Virus record (IMG/VR): IMGVR_UViG_3300034524_000119
Coordinates: 1 to 21,698 of that record
DNA: 21,698 bases
Source of the DNA: a virus
Strand: one strand, 5' to 3'
Part shown: one piece after another, positions 1 through 6,486 of the stretch
How positions within the stretch are numbered: position 1 is the stretch's first letter
How the letters are laid out: each line of letters opens with the position of its first letter
The notes under the pieces: model-generated
The model's database searches: none
Seen by the model: the letters and a program-made list of their open reading frames with translations, nothing else
Told to the model about the DNA's origin: nothing
Translations under genes and position numbers: made by a program

Positions 1-1
1 T

Positions 2-91
2 AAAAATATTCGCAACTGGTCTCTGGAAGATGAAGTCTGGTTAAATCCAGAAAAAGATGAAGAGAATGCAACCAATAAATCAATCGGTTAA
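2..91 (+). CDS. 3' end of an unidentified gene (partial)
   Basis: An open frame runs from the window edge to a TAA stop and gives a hydrophilic 29-residue tail (ending NATNKSIG). It is followed by an intergenic stretch and then the metallopeptidase gene on the same strand. The acidic, Trp-containing tail shows no motif that I recognise. An integrase or another lysogeny-module gene would fit the position, but that is inference only. Confidence 0.4.
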   Translation, partial: KNIRNWSLEDEVWLNPEKDEENATNKSIG

Positions 92-114
92 TTTAAGAAA
101 AACTGCCAACTATC

Positions 115-143
115 TTGACAACTACCGGTATCCATTGTATTTG
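115..143 (+). promoter_or_regulatory. Possible promoter with internal TACCGGTA palindrome
   Basis: A perfect TTGACA at 115-120 is followed after 17 bp by TATTTG at 138-143, a weak -10. The 8-bp palindrome TACCGGTA lies at 123-130 inside the spacer, where a repressor would block RNA polymerase. It would transcribe the metallopeptidase gene. The weak -10 keeps confidence low. Confidence 0.35.
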
Positions 144-199
144 TAATACCTGAAGCTGACTATCATTATGATGAGTCGGAAGAAAAGAAAATATGGATT

Positions 200-1795
200 A
201 TGGTACGGTTTATAGGAGATCTTGCATGCAATTTGAAAGACTCGGAAATATATGATGTATCTGAGTATAATGGAAAAAACCGTGTGGAAAATCCGTTAGA
301 CGATTCACTAGTTCCGTATATATCTAAAGAGAAATTAGAGGAAGTAGCAACAACATTTTTAAAAAAATATTATCCTGAAGCTTTAAAGATCACATTTCGG
401 GGTCAGCAACCAGTAATGGTAGATTCTAGAGTTCTTACTGAGAGATTGGGATTAACAATAAAAACTCAGCGAATAAAAGAAGACGCTTCAATATTTGGAC
501 AGCTTTATTTTATCGATGCAGAAGTAGATATGTATGATTCTAAAGCGGAAGCAGATTCATTGATTTTTGTTGAAGGAAAGACAATTGTTGTTGACCCAGA
601 AATGTTTTTGTTGCGTAATCTTGGTTCTATAAATAATACTATTATTCACGAATGTGTCCATTGGGTTGAACATCGAAAAGTTTTTGAACTTGAGAAATTA
701 TTCAATTCATCAGCATCTTATATTAGTTGTGAAGTGGTTGGCGGTGCTTCAACAACAATCTCAAAAAAAGCAACAGATTTAATGGAGTATCAAGCTAATC
801 AACTAACACCTAAAATCCAAATGCCAGCAGAGCCATTCCGTGCAAAAGCAAATGAATATATAACTAAATTTATGCGTGAAACTAAAACAAAGCATAAAGT
901 CGATGTAATGGAGCAAGTAATTGCTGCTTTAGAAACTGCATTTGCGGTTTCTAAACAGGCAGCTAAAATTCGCCTTGTTGAATTAGGTTTTGAGGAGGCT
1001 ATTGGAACTTATATATATCTTGATGGTCACTATATAAAACCCCATGGTTTTAGTAAAGGGGCAGTAAAAGTTAATCAGACATTTTCAATAAGTGCACAGG
1101 ATGCAGCTATTGAACGTTTTATAAACCCGGAACTTCGAACATTAACTGAGAATGGCGATTACCTTTTTATTGATAACCATTTCGTATATAATTCACCGCT
1201 TTATGTTGAGTACGATAAAAGCGGAAAGCTTGATTTAACAGGATATGCTCGTTCGCATATGGATGAATGTTGTCTTCTATTTGATATGACCATCACAAGT
1301 AAGGTGAATAATACATATCATACTGCCTGTTTTTTAAACCGAGAGCCAAGTGATATTACGTTTGGAGTTAAGTTTCATAATGGATTTGAAAATGCACCCC
1401 AAGAACGCCAGGTCGCAATGCGAAAGAAACAGCAAGCTAAAGCAATAGAAATCCGTAAACAAATGACGGATGATCCGGAACAATGTATGGAGTTACTTTT
1501 GGATTGGCGAAATATGAATTATACTGATCTGGGACTTGAGATTGAACGAGACCCAAAGACAATAAGCCGAACTGTTAAAGGTTCAACAAAACCAAAGGTT
1601 AAAACTGCAGCACTTATCTGTTTTGGACTTCACTTACCTCCAATAATTAGTGATAAATTAATGGAGGTATTTAACTGTAAACCGAGTCCAATAAATGAAG
1701 AAGAACAGTGGATAAATGAAGCTCTACACCTAAAGTACCCAGAACCTTTATGGGCTATTCAAGAGTATCTTAGTCGTTATGGAGTAGAAATTTAA
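200..1795 (+). CDS. ImmA/IrrE-like metallopeptidase with C-terminal HTH
   Basis: Predicted zinc metallopeptidase of the ImmA/IrrE type, a family whose phage and ICE members cleave or inactivate repressors to trigger induction. Seen directly: an HECVH motif at residues 150-154, and the downstream family signature MEYQANQLTPKIQMP at about 195-209, whose Glu196 is the likely third zinc ligand. Residues of about 430-495 look like an XRE-type helix-turn-helix (YTDLGLEIERDPKTISR). In the classical arrangement a small separate ImmA follows an HTH repressor. Here the peptidase and DNA-binding parts are in one 531-residue chain with the HTH last. The start is uncertain: the frame stays open upstream to about 119 without ATG, GTG or TTG, and the 200 ATG has only a weak GGAAG-type ribosome binding site. 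A terminator and the repressor gene follow on the same strand. Confidence 0.75.
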   Translation: MVRFIGDLACNLKDSEIYDVSEYNGKNRVENPLDDSLVPYISKEKLEEVATTFLKKYYPEALKITFRGQQPVMVDSRVLTERLGLTIKTQRIKEDASIFGQLYFIDAEVDMYDSKAEADSLIFVEGKTIVVDPEMFLLRNLGSINNTIIHECVHWVEHRKVFELEKLFNSSASYISCEVVGGASTTISKKATDLMEYQANQLTPKIQMPAEPFRAKANEYITKFMRETKTKHKVDVMEQVIAALETAFAVSKQAAKIRLVELGFEEAIGTYIYLDGHYIKPHGFSKGAVKVNQTFSISAQDAAIERFINPELRTLTENGDYLFIDNHFVYNSPLYVEYDKSGKLDLTGYARSHMDECCLLFDMTITSKVNNTYHTACFLNREPSDITFGVKFHNGFENAPQERQVAMRKKQQAKAIEIRKQMTDDPEQCMELLLDWRNMNYTDLGLEIERDPKTISRTVKGSTKPKVKTAALICFGLHLPPIISDKLMEVFNCKPSPINEEEQWINEALHLKYPEPLWAIQEYLSRYGVEI

Positions 1796-1810
1796 AAAAT
1801 CTTTTTACGG

Positions 1811-1830
1811 AATGGACATGACGTGTCCGG
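1811..1830. promoter_or_regulatory. 20-bp operator-like site, copy 1
   Basis: AATGGACATGACGTGTCCGG contains the dyad GGACA-N5-TGTCC at 1814-1828. Its reverse complement recurs at 3217-3236 with 18 of 20 bases identical. This copy lies just after the metallopeptidase stop codon and before the terminator. Length and symmetry fit a dimeric repressor operator, but the binding protein is unknown. Confidence 0.5.
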
Positions 1831-1845
1831 AAATATAATAATTTT

Positions 1846-1877
1846 AAGCAGACTTTTTTAATAAAGCCTGCTTTTTT
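1846..1877 (+). terminator. Rho-independent terminator after the metallopeptidase gene
   Basis: AAGCAG-A-CTTT pairs with AAAG-C-CTGCTT (an 11-position stem with one mismatch) around a TTTAAT loop, and a run of T residues follows to 1877. It insulates the repressor promoter from upstream transcription. Confidence 0.8.
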
Positions 1878-1878
1878 A

Positions 1879-1963
1879 GTTCAAATAAAAAGTTTAAATT
1901 CATAAATTTGAACCATTGACATTCTATGGTTCAATATATATAATGTATTTAATAAAATTGAAC
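1879..1963 (+). promoter_or_regulatory. Operator array over the repressor promoter
   Basis: Four alternating half-sites are visible: GTTCAA at 1879-1884, TTGAAC at 1908-1913, GTTCAA at 1929-1934 and TTGAAC at 1958-1963. Each GTTCAA/TTGAAC pair is separated by exactly 23 bp, and the two pairs are offset by exactly 50 bp. The middle two half-sites sit in a perfect 9-bp inverted repeat, TTGAACCAT/ATGGTTCAA (1908-1916 and 1926-1934), covering the -35 box. The layout suggests autoregulation by the downstream XRE protein. Confidence 0.65.
1916..1944 (+). promoter_or_regulatory. Consensus sigma-A promoter of the repressor gene
   Basis: TTGACA (1916-1921), a 17-bp spacer and TATAAT (1939-1944) match the housekeeping consensus perfectly. 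It overlaps the operator array and points at the GTG start at 1976. This excludes the longer reading of the gene that begins at 1916. Confidence 0.85.
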
Positions 1964-1975
1964 GGAGGAATTTCT

Positions 1976-2923
1976 GTGTCAAGGCAATTTGATCAATATA
2001 TGAGCGACAAGTTTGAAATTTATGGTGATCTTTATTCTTTAATTGAGCCAGATAATTTTGATGAGTTAATGGAGGCTTTAAAAGTAAAAGATATTATTCA
2101 AAATGCAATCAATAGTCTAATGCACGATGAAGATTCAAGCAGTTACTGTGAGTTACTACAGATACAAGAGGATTATATTATTGAATATGTGAGTCGTTTG
2201 GGAGAATTTGAAAATTATTATCTCATTCAAAATATTAATTATATAACTAAGAAAAATGATTTGCGTATTGGCGAGTTAGAAAAATTGCTTGGTATTAGTA
2301 CCGGTTATATTTCACGCACAGCTAAGGAAAATTCTTCAAAAAAGATGAGTGTTGATGTTGTGTGGAAAATTGCAAAATTATTTGATGTAGATATAAAAAC
2401 TTTAATTGAAACAGATCTTAGAATCCCAAACACTAATACTGAATTGATTAAAAAGTTTATAGCAAAGATCAATCTGCAGACTCAAGAGAATGTCATTGAA
2501 TGGACCTCTCATGGCGGTATTGTAATGCTACTTGATGAAAGGTACAAATCGATGGGGCTAATTTCGGAGGGTGCATATGAGACTACTATTTATCATCCTG
2601 ATCGTTTAAATCAAGAATTCAAGTGGATTTTAACAGATGACATTGTCGCTTGTGAGAAATTTGAAGGAGATAGAGATTTAGTTATTATTCCATTTATGGC
2701 TGATGGTAGAAAAGACATGAAATTTTATGATTTTTTATTTGTATGGTCTGAAAATAAGAGATACCATTGGGAAAAGGTATTTTATACATCGGACGAGCCA
2801 TATGGAAAATTAACAGAATATGCTTCAATTCTTTATGATAGTATTCAGAGAACCGAGTTTGATGCCCAGATTACTACTGAAGTAAGAAATACGATTACTA
2901 ATTACTTGAAAGGGGGCATTTGA
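1976..2923 (+). CDS. XRE-family phage repressor-like regulator
   Basis: A 315-residue regulator. The GTG start at 1976 is chosen because a GGAGG ribosome binding site lies at 1964-1968 and the promoter occupies the sequence before it. A helix-turn-helix of the Cro/CI (XRE) type lies at about residues 87-146 (LRIGELEKLLGISTGYISR, then the recognition-side helix and LFDVDIKTLIE). The N-terminal 85 residues are acidic and helical, and the C-terminal 170 residues form a domain I do not recognise (Trp, Tyr and Phe rich). It lacks a recognisable LexA/CI-type Ser-Lys autoprotease. Together with the ImmA-like neighbour, this suggests a repressor inactivated by the peptidase rather than by self-cleavage; that is inference. 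It is translationally coupled (TGATG) to the next small gene. Confidence 0.75.
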   Translation: MSRQFDQYMSDKFEIYGDLYSLIEPDNFDELMEALKVKDIIQNAINSLMHDEDSSSYCELLQIQEDYIIEYVSRLGEFENYYLIQNINYITKKNDLRIGELEKLLGISTGYISRTAKENSSKKMSVDVVWKIAKLFDVDIKTLIETDLRIPNTNTELIKKFIAKINLQTQENVIEWTSHGGIVMLLDERYKSMGLISEGAYETTIYHPDRLNQEFKWILTDDIVACEKFEGDRDLVIIPFMADGRKDMKFYDFLFVWSENKRYHWEKVFYTSDEPYGKLTEYASILYDSIQRTEFDAQITTEVRNTITNYLKGGI

Positions 2924-3105
2924 TGATTAAAAAGCCTATCAGAAATCTTCATAGTGATAAACTTACACCACCAAGATTCTGTGATGTGATAATAGATGGA
3001 GATAAAATTTATCTTGAACAGAAAAAAGACAAAAATATTTTTATAAAAATTCCATGGGAAGATGTAGTCTACCAGGTTGAGTGTGCAAAAGCATTCCACG
3101 AATAA
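2923..3105 (+). CDS. 60-aa protein of unknown function, coupled to the repressor
   Basis: The ATG at 2923 overlaps the repressor TGA stop, and GAAAGGGGG at 2908-2916 supplies the ribosome binding site, so the two genes are translationally coupled. The 60-residue product has mixed charge, a beta-rich centre (DVIIDGDKIYLEQ) and a conserved-looking IPWEDVVYQVECAKA tail. No family is recognised. The tight coupling suggests that it works with, or modulates, the repressor. A strong terminator closes the unit. Confidence 0.65.
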   Translation: MIKKPIRNLHSDKLTPPRFCDVIIDGDKIYLEQKKDKNIFIKIPWEDVVYQVECAKAFHE

Positions 3106-3146
3106 ATAGAAACTACCACACCTGCCCCGTATTAAAACGAGGAGCT

Positions 3147-3207
3147 AACCGCTGGAGTTATCTAAAATAGCCTTTATTGGCTGATTAGATAACTCCAGCG
3201 GTTTTTT
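3147..3207 (+). terminator. Strong terminator closing the repressor operon
   Basis: A perfect 17-bp stem (3147-3163 with 3187-3203, core CCGCTGGAGTTATC) encloses a 23-nt loop that itself contains an AGCC/GGCT mini-hairpin. A T run follows. The stem is unusually long for an intrinsic terminator. Confidence 0.85.
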
Positions 3208-3216
3208 GTTTTTTGA

Positions 3217-3236
3217 CCGGACATGGCATGTCCATT
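3217..3236. promoter_or_regulatory. 20-bp operator-like site, copy 2 (inverted)
   Basis: CCGGACATGGCATGTCCATT contains the perfect dyad GGACATG-G-CATGTCC. As the reverse complement it matches the 1811-1830 site at 18 of 20 positions. It lies just downstream of the repressor terminator and upstream of a weak promoter-like TTTTGA-16-TATTAA (3247-3274). It could therefore control the 46-aa gene and what follows. Confidence 0.55.
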
Positions 3237-3294
3237 TTCAAAAATATTTTGATGTTAGGATAAGAGTATATTAAAGAATTAGGAGGTGAAAACA

Positions 3295-3435
3295 TTGGCC
3301 AAAAATCCAAAACAAACATCAAAATCAGTTGCTTCTAAAGCAAGTAAGATCCTGAGAGATAGCCGTTACAGTAAAAACTCGAGATCAGTAGCCGCAAGTG
3401 CTTTAGCACAAACGAGAACAAGCAAGAAAAATTAG
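3295..3435 (+). CDS. 46-aa Lys/Ser/Ala-rich basic protein (TTG start)
   Basis: A consensus AGGAGGTG at 3281-3288 lies 6 bp before a TTG codon that opens a 46-residue frame ending in TAG. The product is very basic and rich in Ser, Lys and Ala (MAKNPKQTSKSVASKASKIL at the start). It has the look of the small KNPKQTS..ASKASK proteins common in bacterial and phage genomes, whose function I do not know. The TTG start explains why a plain ATG search misses it. It may bind nucleic acid on account of its charge, but that is inference. Confidence 0.7.
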   Translation: MAKNPKQTSKSVASKASKILRDSRYSKNSRSVAASALAQTRTSKKN

Positions 3436-3453
3436 TTTTACGTAAGATAGACC

Positions 3454-3622
3454 CCGTTTCAATGTTCACCGCCTGATCAGCGGTGCCCAGAGCGGCGAAA
3501 CGGAAACAATTAAATACAGCCAACCCACTGGGACGGTTGGCCATTAGAAGTGAGGATTCATTCTTATGGCCAATTATTATGGGAAGTCCTGCGTGGATTC
3601 TCACTTCGATTTAAAAATCGAA
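3454..3622 (+). promoter_or_regulatory. Structured RNA leader with competing hairpins
   Basis: Several inverted repeats lie before the sigma-like gene. CCGTTTC/GAAACGG (3454-3460, 3497-3503) encloses CACCGC/GCGGTG (3467-3472, 3480-3485). GCCAACC/GGTTGGC is at 3519-3525 and 3535-3541. A 13-bp stem with one mismatch joins 3537-3549 to 3561-3573. AAGTGAG/CTCACTT is at 3548-3554 and 3600-3606. TTCGATTT/AAATCGAA (3605-3622) ends at the AGGAGG. The second and third stems overlap, as do the third and fourth, so they exclude each other, which is a switch-like arrangement. No known riboswitch class is recognised. Confidence 0.45.
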
Positions 3623-3636
3623 GGAGGATCTTCACA

Positions 3637-4137
3637 ATGGAAAAAATTGAAAATCTACAGACAAGCAAACAGTATTACATCCCAATGGAAGTATCATCAG
3701 AAACCATTAAAGATTTCGGTATTGACCCATCAGATGTGGTTTGGACGAAAATCGGGAACAAACGCAAGAAGGTGATTATGATTCCTGTATCAGAGGAGCA
3801 GTATTACGAGTATATGCGTCCGATTTGGCGCGAGGATAAGCGTGAACAGCGTCAAGAGCCAATGACTTCACTGGATAAAATGTACGAGGAGACCGAGTAC
3901 GAAACCGCTGATACCTATGACCTTGAAGCAAATGTTATGAAACAGGTTATGATTGACGAGCTGCATAAGGCGCTCGATGAATTGGAAGAAATTGACCGAA
4001 CCATTATGGAAATGTTCAGTCATAACCATTCTGAAGCGGAAATTGGGAAAGCTATTGGTATGAGCCAAAAGGGTGTCAATAAGCATAAGCACAAAGTTCT
4101 GCAAAAACTGAAGACCAGGCTAAACGATTATAGATAA
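3637..4137 (+). CDS. Sigma-70 region 4-like regulator
   Basis: A 166-residue protein with AAGGAGG ahead of the ATG at 3637. A sigma-70 region 4/LuxR-type helix-turn-helix lies at about residues 115-160 (LEEIDRTIMEMFSHNHSEAE, then IGKAIGMSQKGVNKHKHKVL), the part that reads -35 elements. The N-terminal part (residues 1-80) is beta-rich and carries an IPVSEEQYYEYMRPIWREDK segment seen in sigma-like proteins of Firmicute phages and conjugative elements. No region 2 is visible, so it is probably an auxiliary or region-4-only regulator rather than a complete sigma factor. It stands alone between a structured leader and a terminator, directly upstream of replication operon I, whose 42-bp entry element is a candidate target. 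Confidence 0.75.
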   Translation: MEKIENLQTSKQYYIPMEVSSETIKDFGIDPSDVVWTKIGNKRKKVIMIPVSEEQYYEYMRPIWREDKREQRQEPMTSLDKMYEETEYETADTYDLEANVMKQVMIDELHKALDELEEIDRTIMEMFSHNHSEAEIGKAIGMSQKGVNKHKHKVLQKLKTRLNDYR

Positions 4138-4152
4138 GAAATGCGAACCACT

Positions 4153-4198
4153 TGCTCCATCACATCTTTATGATGGAGCAGTTTTTTTATTTTTTTTG
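4153..4198 (+). terminator. Terminator after the sigma-like gene
   Basis: A perfect 10-bp stem TGCTCCATCA/TGATGGAGCA (4153-4162, 4171-4180) with an 8-nt loop is followed by two long T runs to 4198. Confidence 0.9.
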
Positions 4199-4205
4199 AA
4201 ATTTT

Positions 4206-4247
4206 GGTACTTAAAACATCTGCAGATGTCCTTTTACTCTCAGAGGG
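4206..4247 (+). promoter_or_regulatory. 42-bp bipartite element, copy A (replication operon I)
   Basis: GGTACTTAAAACAT, 7 variable bases, then TGTCCTTTTACTCTC and AGAGGG. The same arrangement recurs at 8863-8904 with 31 of 35 flank positions identical and 0 of 7 in the spacer. The element ends 34 bp before the first ATG of the operon. The spacer of this copy creates a 14-bp palindrome, ACATCTGCAGATGT. It is probably a phage-specific promoter or activator site. Confidence 0.6.
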
Positions 4248-4281
4248 GCAAGAAAGCTTCTCGGAAAGGATGGTGTCAATA

Positions 4282-4482
4282 ATGGACAACCGATGCAGAT
4301 CAGGCACTAAAGCAAATATCAGTCAGGAACTCGACCGTGAGTTATCTGATGTACTGATTGCAATTAGTGTCGTGTCAAGACGAATCGCTGACAGGATTTC
4401 TACAGTCAGCGGCAGAGAAAAACCCGGGGAAGGAGGCAATCAAAATGGGCAAAGTAAGCGAATTATCTATACTCGCCATTGA
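4282..4482 (+). CDS. 66-aa hypothetical protein, first gene of replication operon I
   Basis: The ATG at 4282 has GGAAAGG about 12 bp upstream; an in-frame ATG at 4270 is too close to it. The product starts MDNRCRSGTKANISQELDRE and has an amphipathic helical centre (ELSDVLIAISVVSRRIADRI) and a basic tail. It overlaps the next gene by 38 bp, which is typical of compact phage operons. I recognise the general style of clostridial phage replication operons but no function. Confidence 0.55.
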   Translation: MDNRCRSGTKANISQELDRELSDVLIAISVVSRRIADRISTVSGREKPGEGGNQNGQSKRIIYTRH

Positions 4483-4786
4483 ACTTAGAAAATGTGGCGA
4501 AACATTGGTGGATATCTCGGAGGGACTGGCAGAAATGTTTAGTGGCTCAGATAAAGAAAAGCAGCCAGCAAAAAAGAAAACTGCTGATGAGCCAAAGCCA
4601 CAAGAAAAAAAGTCTCTGACCCTTGAAGATGTCAGAGCCATATGTGCAGATAAATCCCGAAATGGCTTTACAGAAGAAGTAAAGGCAATTCTCACCAAAC
4701 ATGGTGCAGATAAACTGTCATCAGTGGATCCGGCAGAATATACGGCACTGCTTGCCAAAGTGGAGGTGCTTGGCAATGCCAAATAA
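4445..4786 (+). CDS. 113-aa phage protein of the type often labelled Rrp5-like
   Basis: GGAAGGAGG precedes the ATG at 4445. An N-terminal helix (MGKVSELSILAIELRKCGET) is followed by a Lys/Pro/Glu-rich linker (residues 38-58). A compact C-terminal domain begins SLTLEDVRAICADKSRNGFT and continues through EEVKAILTKHGADKLSSVDP. Proteins of this layout sit directly before DUF2800 genes in many clostridial phages and are often auto-annotated as rRNA biogenesis protein rrp5; that name is probably not meaningful. The C-terminal pattern also resembles small proteins next to recombination or ssDNA-binding genes, so a helper role in replication is plausible. It overlaps the DUF2800 start by 11 bp. Confidence 0.65.
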   Translation: MGKVSELSILAIELRKCGETLVDISEGLAEMFSGSDKEKQPAKKKTADEPKPQEKKSLTLEDVRAICADKSRNGFTEEVKAILTKHGADKLSSVDPAEYTALLAKVEVLGNAK

Positions 4787-5903
4787 GCACGCAGTATTAT
4801 CAGCATCCTCCAGTCATAGATGGTTGGAATGCCCGCCATCAGCACTACTTTGCTCTAAGATTGGTGATACAACAAGTGACTTTGCACTGCAGGGTACTGA
4901 TGCCCACAGCCTATGCGAACATAAGCTGAAAATCGCACTGGGTCAGAAGTCAGACGACCCGACGGCAGAGTTGCAGTATTTCGATGAGGAAATGGCTGAA
5001 TGCTCGGATATGTATGCCCAGTATGTGCTGGAGCAGCTTGCAGCCGCAAAAGAAAAATGTCAGGACCCAATTGTTCTGATTGAACAACGTCTTGATTTTT
5101 CTAAATGGGTGCCGGAGGGATTTGGGACTGGGGACTGTGTGATTGTTGCGGACGAAATACTTACAGTCATTGATTTTAAATACGGTGTTGGCATTTTAGT
5201 TGAGGCAGAAAAAAATCCACAAATGATGCTTTATGCCTTGGGTGCCTTACAGCTCTATGAAAACATTTATGATTTCAACACCATATCCATGACCATCTTT
5301 CAGCCTAGACGAAACAGTGTCAGCACCTATACAGTTTCAAAAGAAGAACTTCTGGAATGGGCAGATGAAGTGCTTGCACCGACTGCACAGCTTGCGGCTA
5401 AGGGCGAAGGCGAATACAAAGCCGGAGACCATTGTCAATTCTGCAAGATTAAAGCCACCTGCCGTAAACGAGCCGAATACAACCTTGAACTAGCCCGTTA
5501 TGATTTTGAAATGCCTTCCACCCTTGAAGATGATGAGATTGAGGCCATTTTATCAAAAGTAGACGTGCTGGTATCCTGGGCTAGCGATATTAAGGACTAT
5601 GCTTTAAAACAGGCGATCAGTGGCAAAGAATGGAAAGACTGGAAAATCGTCGAAGGGCGCTCCAACAGAAAATATGTCAATGAGGATGCCGTGGCAGATA
5701 CGGTCAAGGAAGCAGGTTATGATCCCTATGAACACAAAGTTCTGGGAATTACCGCAATGACCAAACTGCTCGGCAAGAAAAAATTTGAAGAATTGCTCTA
5801 TGAGTTAACACAGAAACCCCAGGGCAAGGCAACTTTAGTACCGATGTCGGACAAACGTCCGGCGATGAATACAGCAGCAAATGATTTTAAGGAGGACAAT
5901 TAA
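4776..5903 (+). CDS. DUF2800 protein: RecB-like PD-(D/E)XK nuclease with Fe-S cysteines
   Basis: A 375-residue protein, ATG at 4776 with GGAGGTG upstream. Visible RecB-family nuclease features are GTDAHSLCEH (motif I region), the Asp of FGTGD at residue 120 and DFK at 133-135. Four cysteines (C19 in LECPPS, then C220, C223 and C229 in CQFCKIKATC) match the spacing logic of the 4Fe-4S cluster of AddB, Cas4 and RecB-like exonucleases: one N-terminal Cys and three clustered C-terminal ones. This predicts a 5'-3' or end-processing exonuclease for phage recombination or replication, acting with the ssDNA-binding candidate encoded next, whose ATG lies 1 bp after this stop codon. DUF2800 membership is firm; biochemical polarity is unknown. 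Confidence 0.85.
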   Translation: MPNKHAVLSASSSHRWLECPPSALLCSKIGDTTSDFALQGTDAHSLCEHKLKIALGQKSDDPTAELQYFDEEMAECSDMYAQYVLEQLAAAKEKCQDPIVLIEQRLDFSKWVPEGFGTGDCVIVADEILTVIDFKYGVGILVEAEKNPQMMLYALGALQLYENIYDFNTISMTIFQPRRNSVSTYTVSKEELLEWADEVLAPTAQLAAKGEGEYKAGDHCQFCKIKATCRKRAEYNLELARYDFEMPSTLEDDEIEAILSKVDVLVSWASDIKDYALKQAISGKEWKDWKIVEGRSNRKYVNEDAVADTVKEAGYDPYEHKVLGITAMTKLLGKKKFEELLYELTQKPQGKATLVPMSDKRPAMNTAANDFKEDN

Positions 5904-5904
5904 T

Positions 5905-6471
5905 ATGTCAAAAAATTATACAAACCCAACCAAGGTAATCACCGGAGTAAACACAAGATGGTCTTATGCCAATATTTGGGATGCAAAGAGCATTGCAGGG
6001 GGAACACCTAAGTTCAGTGTATCTCTCATCATTTCCAAGGATGATACTGCAACTGTAAACAAGATTAAAGCGGCAATCCAGGCGGCCTATGAGGAAGGTC
6101 AGTCCAAGTTAAAGGGCAGCGGCAAGACTGTCCCTGCACTTTCGGTTCTTAAAACACCGATGCGGGACGGCGATTTGGAGCGCCCAGACGATGAGGCCTA
6201 TGAAAACTGCTATTTTATCAATGCCAATAGTGCAGCCGCACCCGGTGTTGTTGATGCCGACCGACAACCTATCCTTGATCGTAGTGAAGTTTATAGCGGG
6301 GTATATGGCCGTGCTTCGATCAACTTTTATGCCTTTAATTCCAACGGCAATAAAGGTATTGCCTGTGGGCTAAATAATCTTCAGAAAATTAAAGACGGCG
6401 ATCCACTTGGTGGAAAGAGCCGTGCTGAGGATGATTTTGCAACAGCTATCGATGACGATTTTCTCGCATAA
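5905..6471 (+). CDS. DUF2815 protein, likely ssDNA-binding
   Basis: A 188-residue protein with AAGGAGG before the ATG at 5905. It has the pattern of DUF2815: TGVNTRWSYANIWDAKSI, then GGTPKFSVSLIISKDD near residues 30-50, and a C-terminal NNLQKIKDGDPLGGKSRAED. The extreme C-terminus is acidic (EDDFATAIDDDFLA), a hallmark of phage ssDNA-binding proteins such as T7 gp2.5 and of bacterial SSB tails. DUF2815 genes regularly lie between DUF2800 and the phage polymerase, as here. The inferred role is to coat ssDNA during replication and recombination and recruit the polymerase or nuclease through the acidic tail. Confidence 0.82.
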   Translation: MSKNYTNPTKVITGVNTRWSYANIWDAKSIAGGTPKFSVSLIISKDDTATVNKIKAAIQAAYEEGQSKLKGSGKTVPALSVLKTPMRDGDLERPDDEAYENCYFINANSAAAPGVVDADRQPILDRSEVYSGVYGRASINFYAFNSNGNKGIACGLNNLQKIKDGDPLGGKSRAEDDFATAIDDDFLA

Positions 6472-6486
6472 GGAGGGTAACAGAAT

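Noticed and set aside
1916-1975. Longer N-terminus for the XRE repressor from the ATG-like reading at 1916
   Set aside because: These bases are the consensus promoter and its operators; GGAGG and GTG at 1976 give a proper start.
3147-3207. The 17-bp inverted repeat as an attachment site
   Set aside because: The perfect stem with a following T run is fully explained as an intrinsic terminator, and no integrase gene lies beside it.
3566-3775. 69-aa plus-strand frame beginning MANYYGKSCVDSHFDLKIEG
   Set aside because: It has no ribosome binding site, consists of hairpin arms at its start, and then runs out of frame through the sigma-like gene.
4375-4845. 156-aa minus-strand frame opposite the start of operon I
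   Set aside because: It is a Ser/Ala/Phe-rich shadow of two well-supported plus-strand genes, with no ribosome binding site.
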